A DNA stretch of 64,000 nucleotides from Mytilisepta virgata (Eukaryota; Mollusca; Bivalvia; Mytilida; Mytilidae). The notes under the pieces are model-generated. The model ran no database searches and was not told the DNA's origin. It saw nothing but the letters and a program-made list of their open reading frames with translations. Positions 1-12,215 of this stretch are shown here, piece after piece. The translations under genes were made by a program, and so were the position numbers. The stretch lies in NCBI GenBank assembly GCA_028015205.1, contig CM051514.1, forward strand, positions 41,866,150-41,930,149. Direction: 5' to 3'. The first letter of the stretch is position 1; every line of letters begins with the position of its first letter.

Positions 1-335
1 GCATGCTACCACGAGACCAACGAGGTGGTTTTAAATCAGTTGAACTTTTTAAGAAAAGATAACTTCACCAGGGTCTTTTTAAAAAATATTCCCAATTGCA
101 TAGGCATTGTTTTCTGATAAATAATTGATAAAGTTTTAAAGAGTAGTGTTTTTCCTTCGACTGTAGAGTTTCAACGCAATAAGTACTGGATTACATAAAA
201 AGTTGAAACAACATGTTCGTTTTTGATCATCTAAATATATCCTTTCATTTTATTATATTACAAACGTATAGTCTTTTCTATTATTTGAGTTCAACTACTT
301 TGTACCGGATATTTTATAAGTCATAATTGTGTTAT
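1..335. other. AT-rich sequence, nothing recognised
   Basis: No ORF, splice-bounded exon, RNA gene or repeat end could be supported here. Confidence 0.5.
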
Positions 336-631
336 ATAAAATAACAATCCAAAGATACTAATATTAGATATAGTAAATTTATACTATGCTGCATACGACG
401 CATTTCAAGGAGTTACCTCTCATCAGCAGCATTAAAACCGAAACATTTGGAAGACCAAAAACCAGACTTATATTAAACAAGAAGTACTCAACCAAAAATA
501 CCGAAATAGGAAGCCAAATTTCAGCTAAGGAGATCTACCATGTGCAATACAAGGAATGAACCCTTAGTATTTCTATTATTTTTGAATTTTGCTAAATACT
601 GGTAATTTCTGTAACAAATCAATGAATAATC
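336..631 (+). repeat. Dispersed repeat R1, copy 1
   Basis: This stretch of about 296 bases recurs almost base for base at 49384-49679 in the same orientation. Short internal pieces (around the palindromic TAGTAAATTTATACTA) also recur at 49749-49795 and 52882-52930. No ORF or terminal inverted repeat was seen, so it is a non-coding interspersed repeat of unknown class. Confidence 0.85.
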
Positions 632-1139
632 TATAAAAAAGTAATTAACCAATATGTTAATTAAAAAAGTGGATACTGATGTTGAAAGAAAAGTAGATAA
701 TTATGTGATTCTGACACTATGTAAAACGTAGCAATACAATAACATGGGCTTTTTCTTTATTTATTATCAATGATAGCTGAGAAAAGTTTTAAAGTCAATT
801 GAAAAGTAAGCCTAACAACATAATATTTCCAAATAAACCTCATTTTATAAGATTTATTTAAATTTATCTTAGATTTATAAAATGAGTCCACTCTTTAAAA
901 AAGATACCCCACGCGTTTTCTTATTTTTCTTCCATTGAAACAGCGGGAAACATTGGTCGGTGAGTTCATGTATACATCTTATACACTTCCTCATGTAAAA
1001 AACTTTAAATTGTTCTTCAAGCAGTATATTTTATGAGTTTTCTCTTCAAGATTTTAAAATTCGATCAATCAAAAAAGGAAAGACAAACTGTTTGGAGGTC
1101 TTAAGCAATGTATTTGTTTTCTTCTTATACCTGACTAGG
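632..1139. other. Intergenic, nothing recognised
   Basis: AT-rich, with only short chance ORFs. Confidence 0.4.
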
Positions 1140-1562
1140 TACCTCTGATGGATAACGGGAGTTCAACCCATAGAGCTGCCTAGCGTCCCCGGGTGGCTGA
1201 TAGGGGGACCCTCTCGTTGGGACTTGTCAGTCATAATACGGATAGCCTGACCGCGGACCATAGTGTGAAACATTTTTGGAGAATGCCACACTCCATGTAC
1301 GCTAAAGACCCCTTCTGTAGTTTTACACTCTAGAGTAGGCTGATGGCCGCTACAGAAGGCTAAATTATAAAACCATATCCAACCATCTTCCGTTAACAGT
1401 GGCAGTCCAAATTGGTTCCCCTTTGTGTCCCATCCCAACCCTATTTGAATAGTTTGTTAAATTGAACCGGTTCTTGTCCTGGAGAAGCATGACATATTTG
1501 CCACAGGACGTTAAGCAACGATCAATCAATCAATCAATCAATCAATTAATCAATCAACCAAT
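1140..1562 (+). repeat. SINE-like element with (CAAT)n tail
   Basis: GC-richer than its surroundings and ending in GACGTTAAGCAACGATCAAT followed by a CAAT/AATC tract. That ending is typical of tRNA-derived mollusc SINEs (established knowledge). The 91-codon minus ORF inside it has no coding character. A diverged relative lies at 2610-2930 (shared sense: ...GCCTGACC.TGGACCAT...). A true tRNA head was not identified. Confidence 0.6.
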
Positions 1563-1694
1563 CTATCAATCTTCTAGCTGACAGCATAAAACTAACTTCA
1601 TATCAAGCCATTTCACATATGATTCTTTACTAAGTTTAAAATCACTTTGTAACGATGATTCAGCTGAAGATTTTAAAAAAACTTGTCTAATCAG

Positions 1695-1745
1695 AAATAA
1701 TAATAATAATGATAATAATATAATAATAGTAATAATGATAACAAA
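1695..1745. repeat. (AAT)n microsatellite
   Basis: Imperfect AATAATAAT tract of about 45 bases. Confidence 0.7.
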
Positions 1746-1886
1746 GTATTCGGATTGCATATTTCTAAATACAAGTGGAGGTTTTATTTTTTCTTAAGAA
1801 TATTAAATACATAAATCATCATATCTGCAATAAAGTAAGAAAGTAAGAAAGTAAAAGTATATGTATAATCGAACAATGATATAAGA

Positions 1887-1999
1887 TTATTGCACGAATA
1901 CTGGGAAATATTGTTCCGAGTAGAATGTGATATTGCACGAGCTTGCGAGTGCGATATAATATTCTACGAGGGACAATATTTCCCAGTTTGGTGCAATAA
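1887..1999. repeat. Long hairpin (palindromic MITE-like core)
   Basis: Starts TTATTGCACGAATACTGGGA and ends TCCCAGTTTGGTGCAATAA. The arms, about 50 bases each, pair with few mismatches around the centre GAGCTTGCGAG. Downstream sequence to about 2160 keeps the TTGCA/TGCAATA words, so the hairpin may be part of a larger non-autonomous element. The 118-codon ORF over it is a consequence of the palindrome and not a gene. Confidence 0.8.
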
Positions 2000-2609
2000 C
2001 CATTTTATTGTATGGCAACACCACCGTGATCCCGGAAATAACCCAAAAAACTACCAAAGACATCGTCCTTACAATGCAATATTTCTCTCCGTGCAATATC
2101 GGCGAATAGTGCACGCTAATATTTGGTTACTTCCTACAGGGAATATTACGTTGCTATACAATAATAAGTCTTTGTCTACTTGTACCTTTGATGTCATACC
2201 AGTGAAGACAGGCACATTTTTCTGCGTTCGTATTCCAGTGAAGTAATAATGATAAACATATTAAGAAAAGAATTTTCATTTTGCCAAAATAAGGTCCGGA
2301 TTGAATAACAAACTACAAAATCTAATCTTTATACTTAAAGCTAACCTTAAAAGGTCATGTTGCACATGTATGTACGTTTTGAATTTTTATCTATTTACTA
2401 GTCGATCCAACTGACCATTTCTCATCGTGTCATTTAGTGTAAATGTTTAGAAAAGAACGTTCGAAATAACGAACTCTTTCAAGTACAGAATAATTTTCTG
2501 ATGATAAAGGAACAAATAAGCTTTTTTGTAAAACTTTTATGCTTTGGTTTTCATTTATAAAGCTAATTACCTAAGATGGGTCACGAACACTGAACTCAAA
2601 AAAACTGTT

Positions 2610-2930
2610 TTGCTGGCTCCCGTGTGGTGGATAAGGGCGGAGAGCCTTCCTTTGGATGGTTTTCAGGTGGCAAAGCCTGACCATGGACCATTGTAATGAT
2701 GTGTTTGGCGATGCCTTTCACGTTGACGAAGTTCCCATCTGTGGGTTTTGATTAAGATTAAACCGATGAGCACTATATAAGGCTACATCATCTGTCTCTA
2801 TCAGGCCAATCTTATGCAATTCTACAAACAAGTCACCATGTTTTGCCCTCTTTGTCAAGAACCACCCTCTATTCATGGATTACGTCGATTTCTTGTTGAA
2901 CTATAGTGTTCAATAAAAGAAACACATTTT
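2610..2930 (+). repeat. Diverged relative of the 1140-1562 SINE-like repeat
   Basis: Shares the order GTGGNTGATA/GGATAAGGG...GCCTGACCATGGACCATTGT with the element at 1140. It ends near CAATAAAAGAAACACA and has no clear tail. Confidence 0.45.
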
Positions 2931-3283
2931 ATTTTTAAAAGGGCAAATTCTTCCATTAACCAAGTAAATTTAAATGATCAATTTAATTGTTGATGTTATT
3001 TAGGTAAGTTTCAAAATTTAAATGCATGTTCATTAGCTTTGGCTTTCTCTAAGATCTTTATAGCGGCTCTGAAAAATGGATATCCCATATCTCGCTCTGA
3101 AAATGCGGTAACGTTTTTCACGGGACCTATGCAGTTAGGTCTGCAGTCTTGCTCTGGGTTTCAAAGAGTCAACACCTTTTTATTTTTATTTTTCACATGC
3201 TCGTGTTCAAGACCATATTGGTCGAAACGTCTAAAACCTTTAAAATGACCAAGTTTAAGGTTTAAATTTCGTCATAAAGTTGA

Positions 3284-3625
3284 AATGCTGCTGTCCAAAG
3301 ATTGGACCCGGCCATTCGAAATATCTCCTTCAAGCCGTGGAGTCCCAAAATAAAGTTGATAGTTAACCAGAGCACCAGTTCGCGGCTGTGGAAAAGATTC
3401 CGACAACCTAGTGTAACTTATACCGCCCGAGGAATACCTCGCATAACGACCGGTACATCTGGGTCTTTCATCCACGGAATCGAACCGTTTCTGCATCAAC
3501 CACTGCAGTCGAATTACCTGGATTACGACGAATCAGCTCGCAAACAGTCCACAGCCGGCTACGACAACAAAGCATTAGGCCGCATTTCGCATTTCGCAAT
3601 GATGCCATTACACATATGTGAATGA
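3284..3625 (+). CDS. Possible coding exon of unknown gene
   Basis: An open frame of about 113 codons with GC content and codon use clearly unlike the flanking AT-rich DNA. The middle reads ...RQPSVTYTARGIPRITTGTS... and it ends ...MPLHICE before TGA. No ATG starts it and no partner exon was found. It is either one exon of a spliced gene, a processed or captured gene fragment, or a repeat ORF. The style (Trp/Arg/Tyr-rich, many short turns) recalls ciliary microtubule inner proteins, but I do not recognise a family. The minus strand is also open for 75 codons here, which lowers confidence. Confidence 0.35.
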   Translation, partial: NAAVQRLDPAIRNISFKPWSPKIKLIVNQSTSSRLWKRFRQPSVTYTARGIPRITTGTSGSFIHGIEPFLHQPLQSNYLDYDESARKQSTAGYDNKALGRISHFAMMPLHICE

Positions 3626-4020
3626 GTCCGGTGATGCAACACATTTCAAAACTAGAGTAGCATTTGGTTCAGTCTACGAGTTCCGCTTTCTTCTCTAGAA
3701 TATTGAAAGGTCAACTTTCAATTTCATTCATCTTTTCCACCAAAGATGAATCGTCATGCTAAATCCCACAGGGAGTATGTTTAGGAAAATAAATTATGAA
3801 ATTTATTACAGAGACCCACTTAGGTTTCATTGATTTTGGTATTTTCTTTTTACATTTGATATCTTTCTAAAGTTACAAATTCGAAAATTTAATGACCCAT
3901 ACATCAAAAGTACCTTTCTCTTATGACATTTACCTACAGTCGAGACTTTCGAGATATTGCTGGTAATGTTTTTATCCCGAAGGAATTATTATAATATCAC
4001 ATTTGAATATTAAAGTTATA
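3626..4020. other. Intergenic, nothing recognised
   Basis: AT-rich, no supported feature. Confidence 0.4.
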
Positions 4021-4021
4021 G

Positions 4022-4165
4022 GAGTTCGCGTAGTTCATTGTTTTTAAGTTTTCAGTGTTTATTTGTTGTGCTTATTGTTCATTTGTCTTCCCCAGTTTGT
4101 CTGTCCGACGGATTACGTTTTTGGATTTACTCCTTAGGTATATTTGTCCTTTTTTTAATCACTTT
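4022..4165 (+). mobile_element. 3' tail fragment of RT-type retroelement
   Basis: GGAGTTCGCGTAGTTCATTG ... TTTGTCTGTCCGACGGATTA ... TCCTTAGGTATATTTGTCC matches 58262-58410 on the plus strand, where it directly follows a piece of retroelement ORF, and 7770-7890 on the minus strand. It is therefore a short remnant of the same family's 3' end. Confidence 0.65.
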
Positions 4166-4835
4166 ACTCGACATGTGCAGGTATTGCATGTTTTATACCT
4201 TATTTGGTTCGTTGATTTATAAGAAAAAACAAACTAAAATATTTTATTTTTTATACAATACGTTAATATAAAAGAAGTGGTAAATCAGCTAAATCTAGGT
4301 GATAAGAACACACAACGTTATTCCCATTTTACTATAATTAATATATATATATTTATACAGGAAGGTAAAGATTCCAGTTATTAATTTCATTTAGAACTAT
4401 ATCACACAGAACTGTAACCGGCCTTTGATTTGGCTGTCCTGAACGTAAAAACAAATCCATCCTAAAATATGCAATATATATTAAAGCACTTGTAATCAAG
4501 TATCTACAAAAATAGAATAGATTACTGGTATTTTTAATAAATAGTAAAAAGAATATAAGAAAATGTTTTTGCAAATCTCCTGCTACTTAAGTTTTCAAAA
4601 ACGTATTGATAGAAGTAATCTTGATATAGTATGGTTTAATGATAGGATTGTCAAAAGTTAAATTTTCAAGACAAATGAATATTTTCCAACAACATAACCA
4701 TGTTAAATAAAACCGGCATTTATAATTGAGGGTTTTGATTTTTTATTTTTCTTTAGATTTTCATTGTGCGCTGTTAAGGAATGTTGTTGAAAATTATGCT
4801 ATGGAATATCTTGTTATTAGTATGTTGCTCGTTTA
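4166..4835. other. 3' flank of gene A
   Basis: AT-rich, with a short (AT)n at about 4340. It should hold the 3' UTR of the minus-strand gene A. No convincing polyadenylation site could be chosen. Confidence 0.4.
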
Positions 4836-7800
4836 TTACTTCATTTTAGAGTAGAACTTGTACATTTCCTGTGCATGAAACCAAATCACATAAAAATGAA
4901 TTACTTTTACTAATCCCGGTAGTGCCGTCCAAAAGACCAGATTTGGTACTCTGTCTTTTCCCTCTGCCTTTCTGATTGCTATCTGGAAGATTACTCCACC
5001 AACCAGGTAAACAAATACTAGCACCACAACACTGAATTATATTAGAATACAACGTTTGAGACCGGTGATATATTTTGAATCGCTTCCATAAGGGAGCAAC
5101 CATTTGATTTTATGGTTGGAGGGGTGGATGTAAGTAAGTGGTCTTAGATCCAAGAGTCTGCTTTTCTGTTCTTCGCGGAGAGGATCCCAAAATCTTTTTT
5201 TAAATGTACTTTTTGATTACCCTTGTTTTTGACTCCACATTTTGTAGCCTGTTTTCACACAATTTTGCAGCTTGTCCCCCCCACCATTTTTTCTCCTCTA
5301 TGCATGATTGGTCCCTTAGTATCTACATCAGATAGTTAAAAAAATATGTATATTTTCATGGTTTACTCCGACTCGTTTTCAATAAATTTGCAACCGTTAA
5401 GGAAATACGATGCAATAAGGTTCCTCTACTGAAGTTATTTTGAGGTATAATTTTCTAATATTTAAAGAAAAACATATCTTCATGATTTAGTTTTGAAGAT
5501 AATCAACACTGATTTTTGTATATTTGAGCCAAAAACTTTAATTTTTTTCTTTTTCCAAAAGTTTCACAAAAATGTCTCTAACTTTTTAACGAAAAAAGAT
5601 AACTTCACTACGTATAGATATTGTCTTCGTAAATAACTCGTGAAAAAGATTGATAAACTAATTAGGAAATTATGCAAATTTAAGATAAATAAGGAATATT
5701 GATAATAATTTGGTAACTTTAGATGCATGTTGAAAAAATCCTCTCCTGATTTTTTCTTTACATATTAGTATACTTAACTTGAAGTAATGAGCTTGTGTTT
5801 ACAAAACAAAAAAGTTGGGGTCCATGTGCTTATTACAGAGATATTTGAGAAAAAACCCAAAATTTGTTATCTCGTAATCAATATGAAGAATTTATATGTA
5901 TATTTTTGTGTGTTAATATTGAAGTAGTTTATTTCAAAAATAAAAATAAAGCGTCAATAGGGGAAACATACCCCCAATACATGTTTTAAGGTTAAGAAAA
6001 ATACAGTAAATATTACCTTTTACATATTTTAGCCCTCTGTCCAATATGGGAGTCTCGCGATGATACCCAGTTCTATATGGAGTAGTCATGTATTAATGTA
6101 TAAGTTTCAGATGGCCTGGACTTTTATCTTTTAATGTGGAAAATATATATATATGTAACCAGTTGTTTACAAAATTATACTTAGCACGCCTCAAATGTTA
6201 AAGAATTTTTTTTGCACTGACAATTTTATTAGTGTGATTTACTCTCATCAACAGAAACTGATCATTCTATAACAACGGAAACAGGCATGGAAACAAAAAA
6301 AATATATCTGCACTTACATAATCAAAAGTATAGATCCTCCTGATAGACCCCCTGATCCAGAGGAGGTATCTTTCCTCGGACAAGCGTACTTACTTGATAA
6401 ATACAAGTACTGAAAAAAATATAGTCTAAATAATTATTTAATACCAGCATGCACATCGTATCGTAAAAAGACACTAGCAAATAATCACTGAATTGAAAGT
6501 AATATTTCTCAAATCTTCTGATTCTCTTTCCTGTGGAAACGTCAGTGTCTTGTCTAAATAATTTACACCTTGGTACCTTGTGTTGAGTACTTACCAATAA
6601 GACTTTTGAACTTAACAAACAAAGAACACATCATTTTGGAGAAATTAATACCGAATTTAACTGTATCATGAAAAAATCTTTAACATATCCAAATAGTATT
6701 GCCTCATGTGAGGTTCTAAATTTTTAGAAGTGGACGAAAGGTATCGAAACTTTTGATATAACGGACATTATAAAACTGAAGTTCCTGCGAAAGGTATTAT
6801 TTCATAATATCTTTACAGCTGTTGAGTCTTCAATTGACCCTTCATTGTCATTTGAGTTTTAAAAATGATTTCGTTATCATTGTCTTTGTTTGATTTAATT
6901 TTGTAGATTGTTTGTTTATGATTACACAAGTAAAGAAGATGTCTGACTAATCCCATAAAAAAACTCACATAACCTTACGTACATAATTACCATCTGCAAT
7001 TATTTCACCAAGAACACTCAAAGCTCCATCCTCATTTGGTTCACACTGGAGGTAAGTATATGTAGTTCTAAAAAGGAAGCAAACATCTATTTCAAGATGA
7101 ACATTATATTCCTTTTCATCAACTGATTGATTTTAAACTAATGCTACAGAACCGTTAGTAGATGTGATATCGTATTTGTTTTGATGATGCAACTAGCTAA
7201 CATACGATACCAAGCACAGCCGGTGCCCTTCCAAAAATTCCGTACCAGGTGACAATCTTAATAGTAATAAAAGAAACATCACAAACACAGAGATTAACGA
7301 CCTTTAAAAGTAAAACCACTTCTACACAAATAAGAAATGACACCCAGCTTATCCGGGTAATTCACCGATCGTAATTTTCAGTATGTAAATTTTAAAATTA
7401 TATTTCAAAGTTAAAATTTCAGGTTCCCGAGGTTTATCTGTGTTGTTTTGATTGTTGTCGTATGTATGTATTCCTTCATTTCTATATACATGTAGTTTTG
7501 ACCAGTAGCTCAGCTGATGAAGATGTATTTCGAAATGACTTTTCATTCATATATATTAACATTAATATTAATGGAAATTAAAATAAAGATTCAAATTATT
7601 TTTGAAACCTCAGAATAATCAACATTCCTGTTTCCCATAAATCACGCATCAGTATGTATGATTACTTTTATTTGAATAATAGTGCTCGCCGGAAACACAA
7701 AGTGTATGATTACTTGAGCTCACTAGACATATAAACGATATAAATTCTGATAACAATTTTGATACAGAAAGAGGACAAATATACCTAAGGAGCACATCAA

Positions 7801-10376
7801 AAAACGTAATCCATTGGACAGACAAATCAACAACCACAAGCACAACAAATAATCACTGAAAAAAATATGAACAACACGAACTCCTATAAAAACCAGGAGT
7901 GAACTCAGGTGAACGAAATATGACTCATTAATCGTCCCCAAGGCCTAAAATATTGAAAACCAAATCATGAGTGAATTCAGGTGAACGACATATGACTCAT
8001 TAATCGCCCCCAAGGCCTAAAATATTGAAAACCAAATCAATATTCGAAAAGTTGAATGGCTAATTAAAAGAAATACCCCAAGAAGAGTAGCCCCAAACCT
8101 ATTTAAGGACAGAGCTTTTACCGGGGAGATCCTCCTTAGTTTTTGTAACAGAAAACTTAAAGTATCAATTTTGGGTTAGTATCGAACTGCGTCAAACTGA
8201 GTGGTGGAATTGAAGTCCAACTGCAGCGGTATCGACTCAGTGGTAGTAATAAATTCTTTACAATGATACCAATTGTCATGCATAAGACTCATTAGATTAT
8301 GATCAATTTTAAGAGTTACTTGCTGAAATAAGTTTTCCTCAGAGAACATATTTCAACATTTTTCTAACATTTTGGGTGTGACTTATAGGTGTCAGTACTG
8401 GTTTACCTAAGAACATCCGTTTCCGCGGAGTAAATCACAGCTAATCCATTTTGGTCGTCGAATTCAAACCTAGCACTCTCTTGTGTACCTGCACTGAATC
8501 CGGCACCATTACGTATCTGACAGACCTACATGGTAAAAATTAAATATTTAATATAAGTCGAAATATGTATCTTACAGTATTCTATATTTGTACATAAATT
8601 AAAATAATGTCTAACACATGAGAAGGTAATTGTTGTCTTAAAAAGAACTAGAAATAATTATTATTTACTTTTCTAGAACATTTGATGTCACTACTGGTTT
8701 CAGTTATAGTTCACATTACTAGTGTTTTAGTTTTTAATGTTTCATTCTAATTTCCTTTAGTTTGCTATGCTATATTTTTTTATTCGCCTTGCCTATTGTT
8801 TATGACCTTATAGACTTGACCCTTCAAATTATAGCTCGGTACTAGTATTCTTTTGAAGATATTTTTTAATCGGTTTAGATATCACAGCCTTACTACACCA
8901 GACTGCATCAGATATGAATCTTCGTCATATTCGTAAAAACAGTCAATTATTGACTCGTAACTTGCAGTATTGCCTACAAAGACACCTTGTACTTACAGCT
9001 ACGTCATTACACGCATTCTCTGTAAAACTATTACATGGATTATAAGAGAAGACATCTCCAGCACCAGCATCTTTTACATCTTTATATCTTTAATAAAAAT
9101 TACGTATACAATAACTGTTCTGTAGATTAGTTCTATAGATTGCTACATGCGATATACGCCATACTAACAGAAAGTTTATTTTGCGTATAGATAACTTAAC
9201 AATATTCTGAACGTGAATTGAAAAGACAACGGTTCTGAAATTTTCTAATAACCAATAATTTGTTCCATAGATACTTTGAACGGCATTTATTTCATTACTG
9301 AGTGGGATTCTTGCTTATAATATGCTGATTGTTGTACGGGGCGAGTGGACGGGTTTGATCGATTTAAATAGGGTTCGACTTTTATCAACTCGTCCAGATC
9401 CTGGAAACTAAGTTGAATATTTATGGAAATATCGAAGACGTGCATGAAGGAGTATAATTCTGTCGAGGGGAAGGGTTCGAGCGATTAAAATAAGGTGCAA
9501 CTTTAATCAACTCGTTTAGTTCCTGGAAACTTAGTTGAATTTTTATGGAAATATTGAAGTCGTGCATGAAGGAGTATAATTCTGTCGGGCGGACGGGTTC
9601 GAGTGATTAAAATAGGGTGCAACTTTAATCAACTCGTTTAGTTCCTGGAAACCTAGTTGAATGTTTATGGACTTATTGAAGACCTGCAAAAAGTGTATAG
9701 TGCTGTTCGAAGAAAGTTTTTCATATTCAAAATTATTTACGAAGGGATAGCTGATTTGTGTAATCGATTTTGTGTCATATTCTAATATTTAAAAAAAATG
9801 TGTTTATGGAAGGCAGATATTTTGTGTAAAGAACACCTTTTAAACTTTATTCTTACCCATTTATTTGAAACTTTTCAGAATGCTTCTGGAAATATTAAAA
9901 TGATACCATTTGAATAACTTCTCATGTTGTGAATTTTTCACAAATATATACTTGTCAAGTCTACAAATTTGTTATGGTATAACTGGACTTTGTCATTTTG
10001 AGAATATTATATGTTCTTAACGCCACGGAATCTGATCGCTGTTATAACTGCATCATCTTCCGGTTTAATACAGGTATTATTATTATTATACATACAATTT
10101 TAAGTGTTTGATGTCATATTATGTTACACGTCATCATAAATACACCTGAGGTTTGGAGGTAAGTATTGAATGTGGTAACTTAGTTGACGTTAAAGGCAAG
10201 TAAGAAACTTACTTCGGGTTTCCATTCGACAAAGCTAGTGGCGACAAATCTATAACAGTGCCATCATCCAGCTCACACTTGCAGGAATTGATCTTGGCGC
10301 AATTAAATCCAGAACTATGTCCTATGAACTGTAAAACTATAAATGTCAATAACATAAAATTTGTCCAGTCAGCCAT
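4836..10376 (-). CDS. MRH-domain membrane protein (mannose-6-phosphate receptor-like), gene A
   Basis: Six exons join in frame: 10376-10213, 9087-8997, 8525-8407, 7067-6983, 6388-6318, 5031-4836, all with GT/AG sites, giving 241 codons and intron phases 2-0-2-0-2. The ATG at 10376 opens a signal peptide (MADWTNFMLLTFIVLQFIG). The lumenal part is a mannose-6-phosphate-receptor-homology fold: CKCELDDGTVIDLSPLA (exon 1), FSYNPC and a Cys-Gln pair (VCQ, residues 86-88), Arg125 in LRTTYTYLQC, Glu146, Tyr153 and YACP. Gln, Arg, Glu and Tyr are the four sugar-contacting residues known for this family; all are present here (alignment by eye). One membrane span follows (about 172-193), with GLSGGSILLII and VYLVGG as in the cation-dependent receptor, then a basic tail of about 48 residues with PNLVFW. 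Predicted role: sorting of mannosylated or phosphomannosylated cargo in Golgi/endosomes (inference). ATG27-like proteins are the alternative. Confidence 0.85.
5032..6317 (-). other. Intron 5 of gene A
   Basis: Donor TAT|GTAAGTG (6317) and acceptor TAATATAATTCAG (5032-5034). About 1.3 kb AT-rich; no repeat or ORF supported. Confidence 0.6.
7770..7890 (-). mobile_element. Retroelement 3' tail fragment in gene A intron 3
   Basis: Reverse complement of the 4022-4165 / 58262-58410 tail (for example AAAACGTAATCCATTGGACA). It lies in the intron between exons 3 and 4 of gene A, in the same orientation as the gene. Confidence 0.6.
7895..8040. repeat. Tandem duplication, two units of about 73 bp
   Basis: GAGTGAACTCAGGTGAACGA...CCCAAGGCCTAAAATATTGA occurs twice in direct succession, with few differences, next to the retroelement tail. 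Confidence 0.85.
9335..9700. repeat. Tandem repeat, three units of about 120 bp, gene A intron 1
   Basis: Three successive copies carry GACGGGTTCGAG/TTTGATC, CAACTTTAATCAACTCGTTT, TTCCTGGAAACT and GAAGGAGTATAATTCTGTCG. The first is the most diverged. The corresponding intron of gene B (24704-25325) lacks the array, so it expanded after the A/B duplication or was lost in B. Confidence 0.8.
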
Positions 10377-10480
10377 TTTTATAAAAAACGGTCAATCAGA
10401 TGACTTGCTGTCTTGATTGTTCTGAATTCTATATTGTCACTTTTATGGCTCAAATATATTAAGCAATTATTATTTTTCAC
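10377..10480 (-). promoter_or_regulatory. Gene A promoter region
   Basis: Immediately upstream of the ATG. Read on the minus strand, TTAATATATTTGAGCC (about 10451-10466) and CCATAAAAG are TATA-like. The stretch up to about 10660 is similar to the gene B upstream region (25500-25770), including TATCAAAATGTAAATAAACA, so promoter and gene were duplicated together. Confidence 0.4.
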
Positions 10481-10779
10481 ATATTATCACATTTTCCAAA
10501 TATTTGAAAATAAATGTCATTAAGTAAAAATTTGACAATAAATGTGACAGTAAACATGTGATCTCGATAAAGTGATTAGTATCAAAATGTAAATAAACAG
10601 TTTATATTGAATAATAATGATAAAAATTAAACACTCATTATATTACTTTAACAATCTAATAATCATTCAGTGGAAATATATCTCATGAAATGTATATGTA
10701 CTTTTCAACAATTAGTTTCTCAAAGGCAATTTTCATGCAGAAAATATTGATATAAAAGGAGTAATTACCAATATTCGAA

Positions 10780-11045
10780 AAGCGAAATGTCAGGAGAGAG
10801 CAACAATATGTGTACGAAATTCAATTCAACAATGCTATCACGCTTACCCAACACTCTGTGTTGTGAGGTAGTAAGCTTACCCGAACTCGCACAACACATA
10901 CTTTCATGGATCAATGAACTTTCGTAGTTATCACATGAACCCCGACAGGGAGAGATCTTGTGGGTCGACAGAGTAAGCATCTCCTGCCAACTCCTAGCAT
11001 CACCCGTCATGTGACTACAAACGAAAGATCCATTCACATTTGTAT
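10780..11045 (-). repeat. GC-richer interspersed repeat
   Basis: A block with a sharp shift in base composition. On the minus strand it is open for 90 codons (MNGSFVCSHMTGDARSWQEM...), but its content looks like a repeat and not a conserved protein. No second full copy was seen in the window. Confidence 0.3.
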
Positions 11046-12215
11046 ATACGTGAAACTATATACAAAGCGTTGTGGAGCCAAGTTAAACTAACAAACATAT
11101 TAAGGACTTGGCTATGTATGTAGGTTGTAATCCTATAAGTCAAATAAATTCAACGGTATACAGCTTAAAATTTTGACAGTTAAATTTCATATCTGAAATA
11201 CCAGCAACCAAAATTGTGATACACACAGAAATATTTTCACATTGGAACAGCCACTTCAATAAAGGTTTTAGGTAAACAAACGTATTGTCATTTTGTCGCT
11301 GGATTATTTATCACGGAGTAGTCATACACGGGTATAACGAGTAACATACATCGTTAGTTCAGGCCTAAGATACATGTCTGTACATGACTCCTTTATATAA
11401 AGAACGAATTGTATTCGGTTCTTCCCTATTTTGCATAAATATTGCTTATTATAGGCGGAATGATATTGAATATGATGAAGAAAGAAAGAAAGAAAGCAAA
11501 GATAAGTAGCCACTTTAATATTTTGTAACGATGTACATGTATCAATCAAGTCCAGTATGTCACTAGTTTCTGCAATTTTAATTGATGAACTCAACAGAAG
11601 ATTTTTAAAACCGAAATCTTGATTTCTATTCGTGCTTAGAAATTCATTAACCTTCCTATTTCGAGCGTTACGTATTTTTTAATGAAAAGAACCAAATGTT
11701 ACTTTGTATACATATTTTCGTTTCCCTTTAAAACAGCTCAGTTGATAGTATTTCGATATACTAGCCCGAAATTTATACTTAAAATGTAATGTTATAAAAT
11801 TGTAAAATTTGTGAAAACTAAGGAGTATCTTTCTCGCTCATAGCTCTGTTCTTTGATGGTATTGGCTTTACCCCTTTTGGTCATTTTAGTATTTTTGAAT
11901 TTGCTCTTCAACTTTTTAGATTGTGTTTTAGTTTCAACATTTTAGGCCTTTAGCACAACTGATGAGTCGACATAATATGCACATCTTGTGCATCAAAATT
12001 GGTATCAACGAATTTCATTTTATCTTGTCATATCACGTTACAAAGTCGTACAATTTTTGTAATTAGTGATGGCACTTTTTGTTGAACTTAGTCATTTTTA
12101 GGCACAACAGTGAAGGGTACCTCGTTTGTGTAATCTGAAACTCCAAAGCCTTTCATTTGGCGTTTCTTAAATTTTGCAGTGTCATTCTGATTTTATTGTA
12201 GACGTGCAGCTATCG
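11046..12215. other. Intergenic; flank duplicated elsewhere
   Basis: No gene. It contains an (AAAG)n run near 11480. The segment at 11600-11720 (AATGAAAAGAACCAAATGTTAC) has relatives at 27010-27060, 28250-28360 and 30830-30960, so this flanking DNA was copied several times around the gene cluster. Confidence 0.5.

Noticed and set aside
1890..2246. 118-codon plus ORF
   Set aside because: It runs over the palindrome at 1887-1999 and both strands are open; no protein character.
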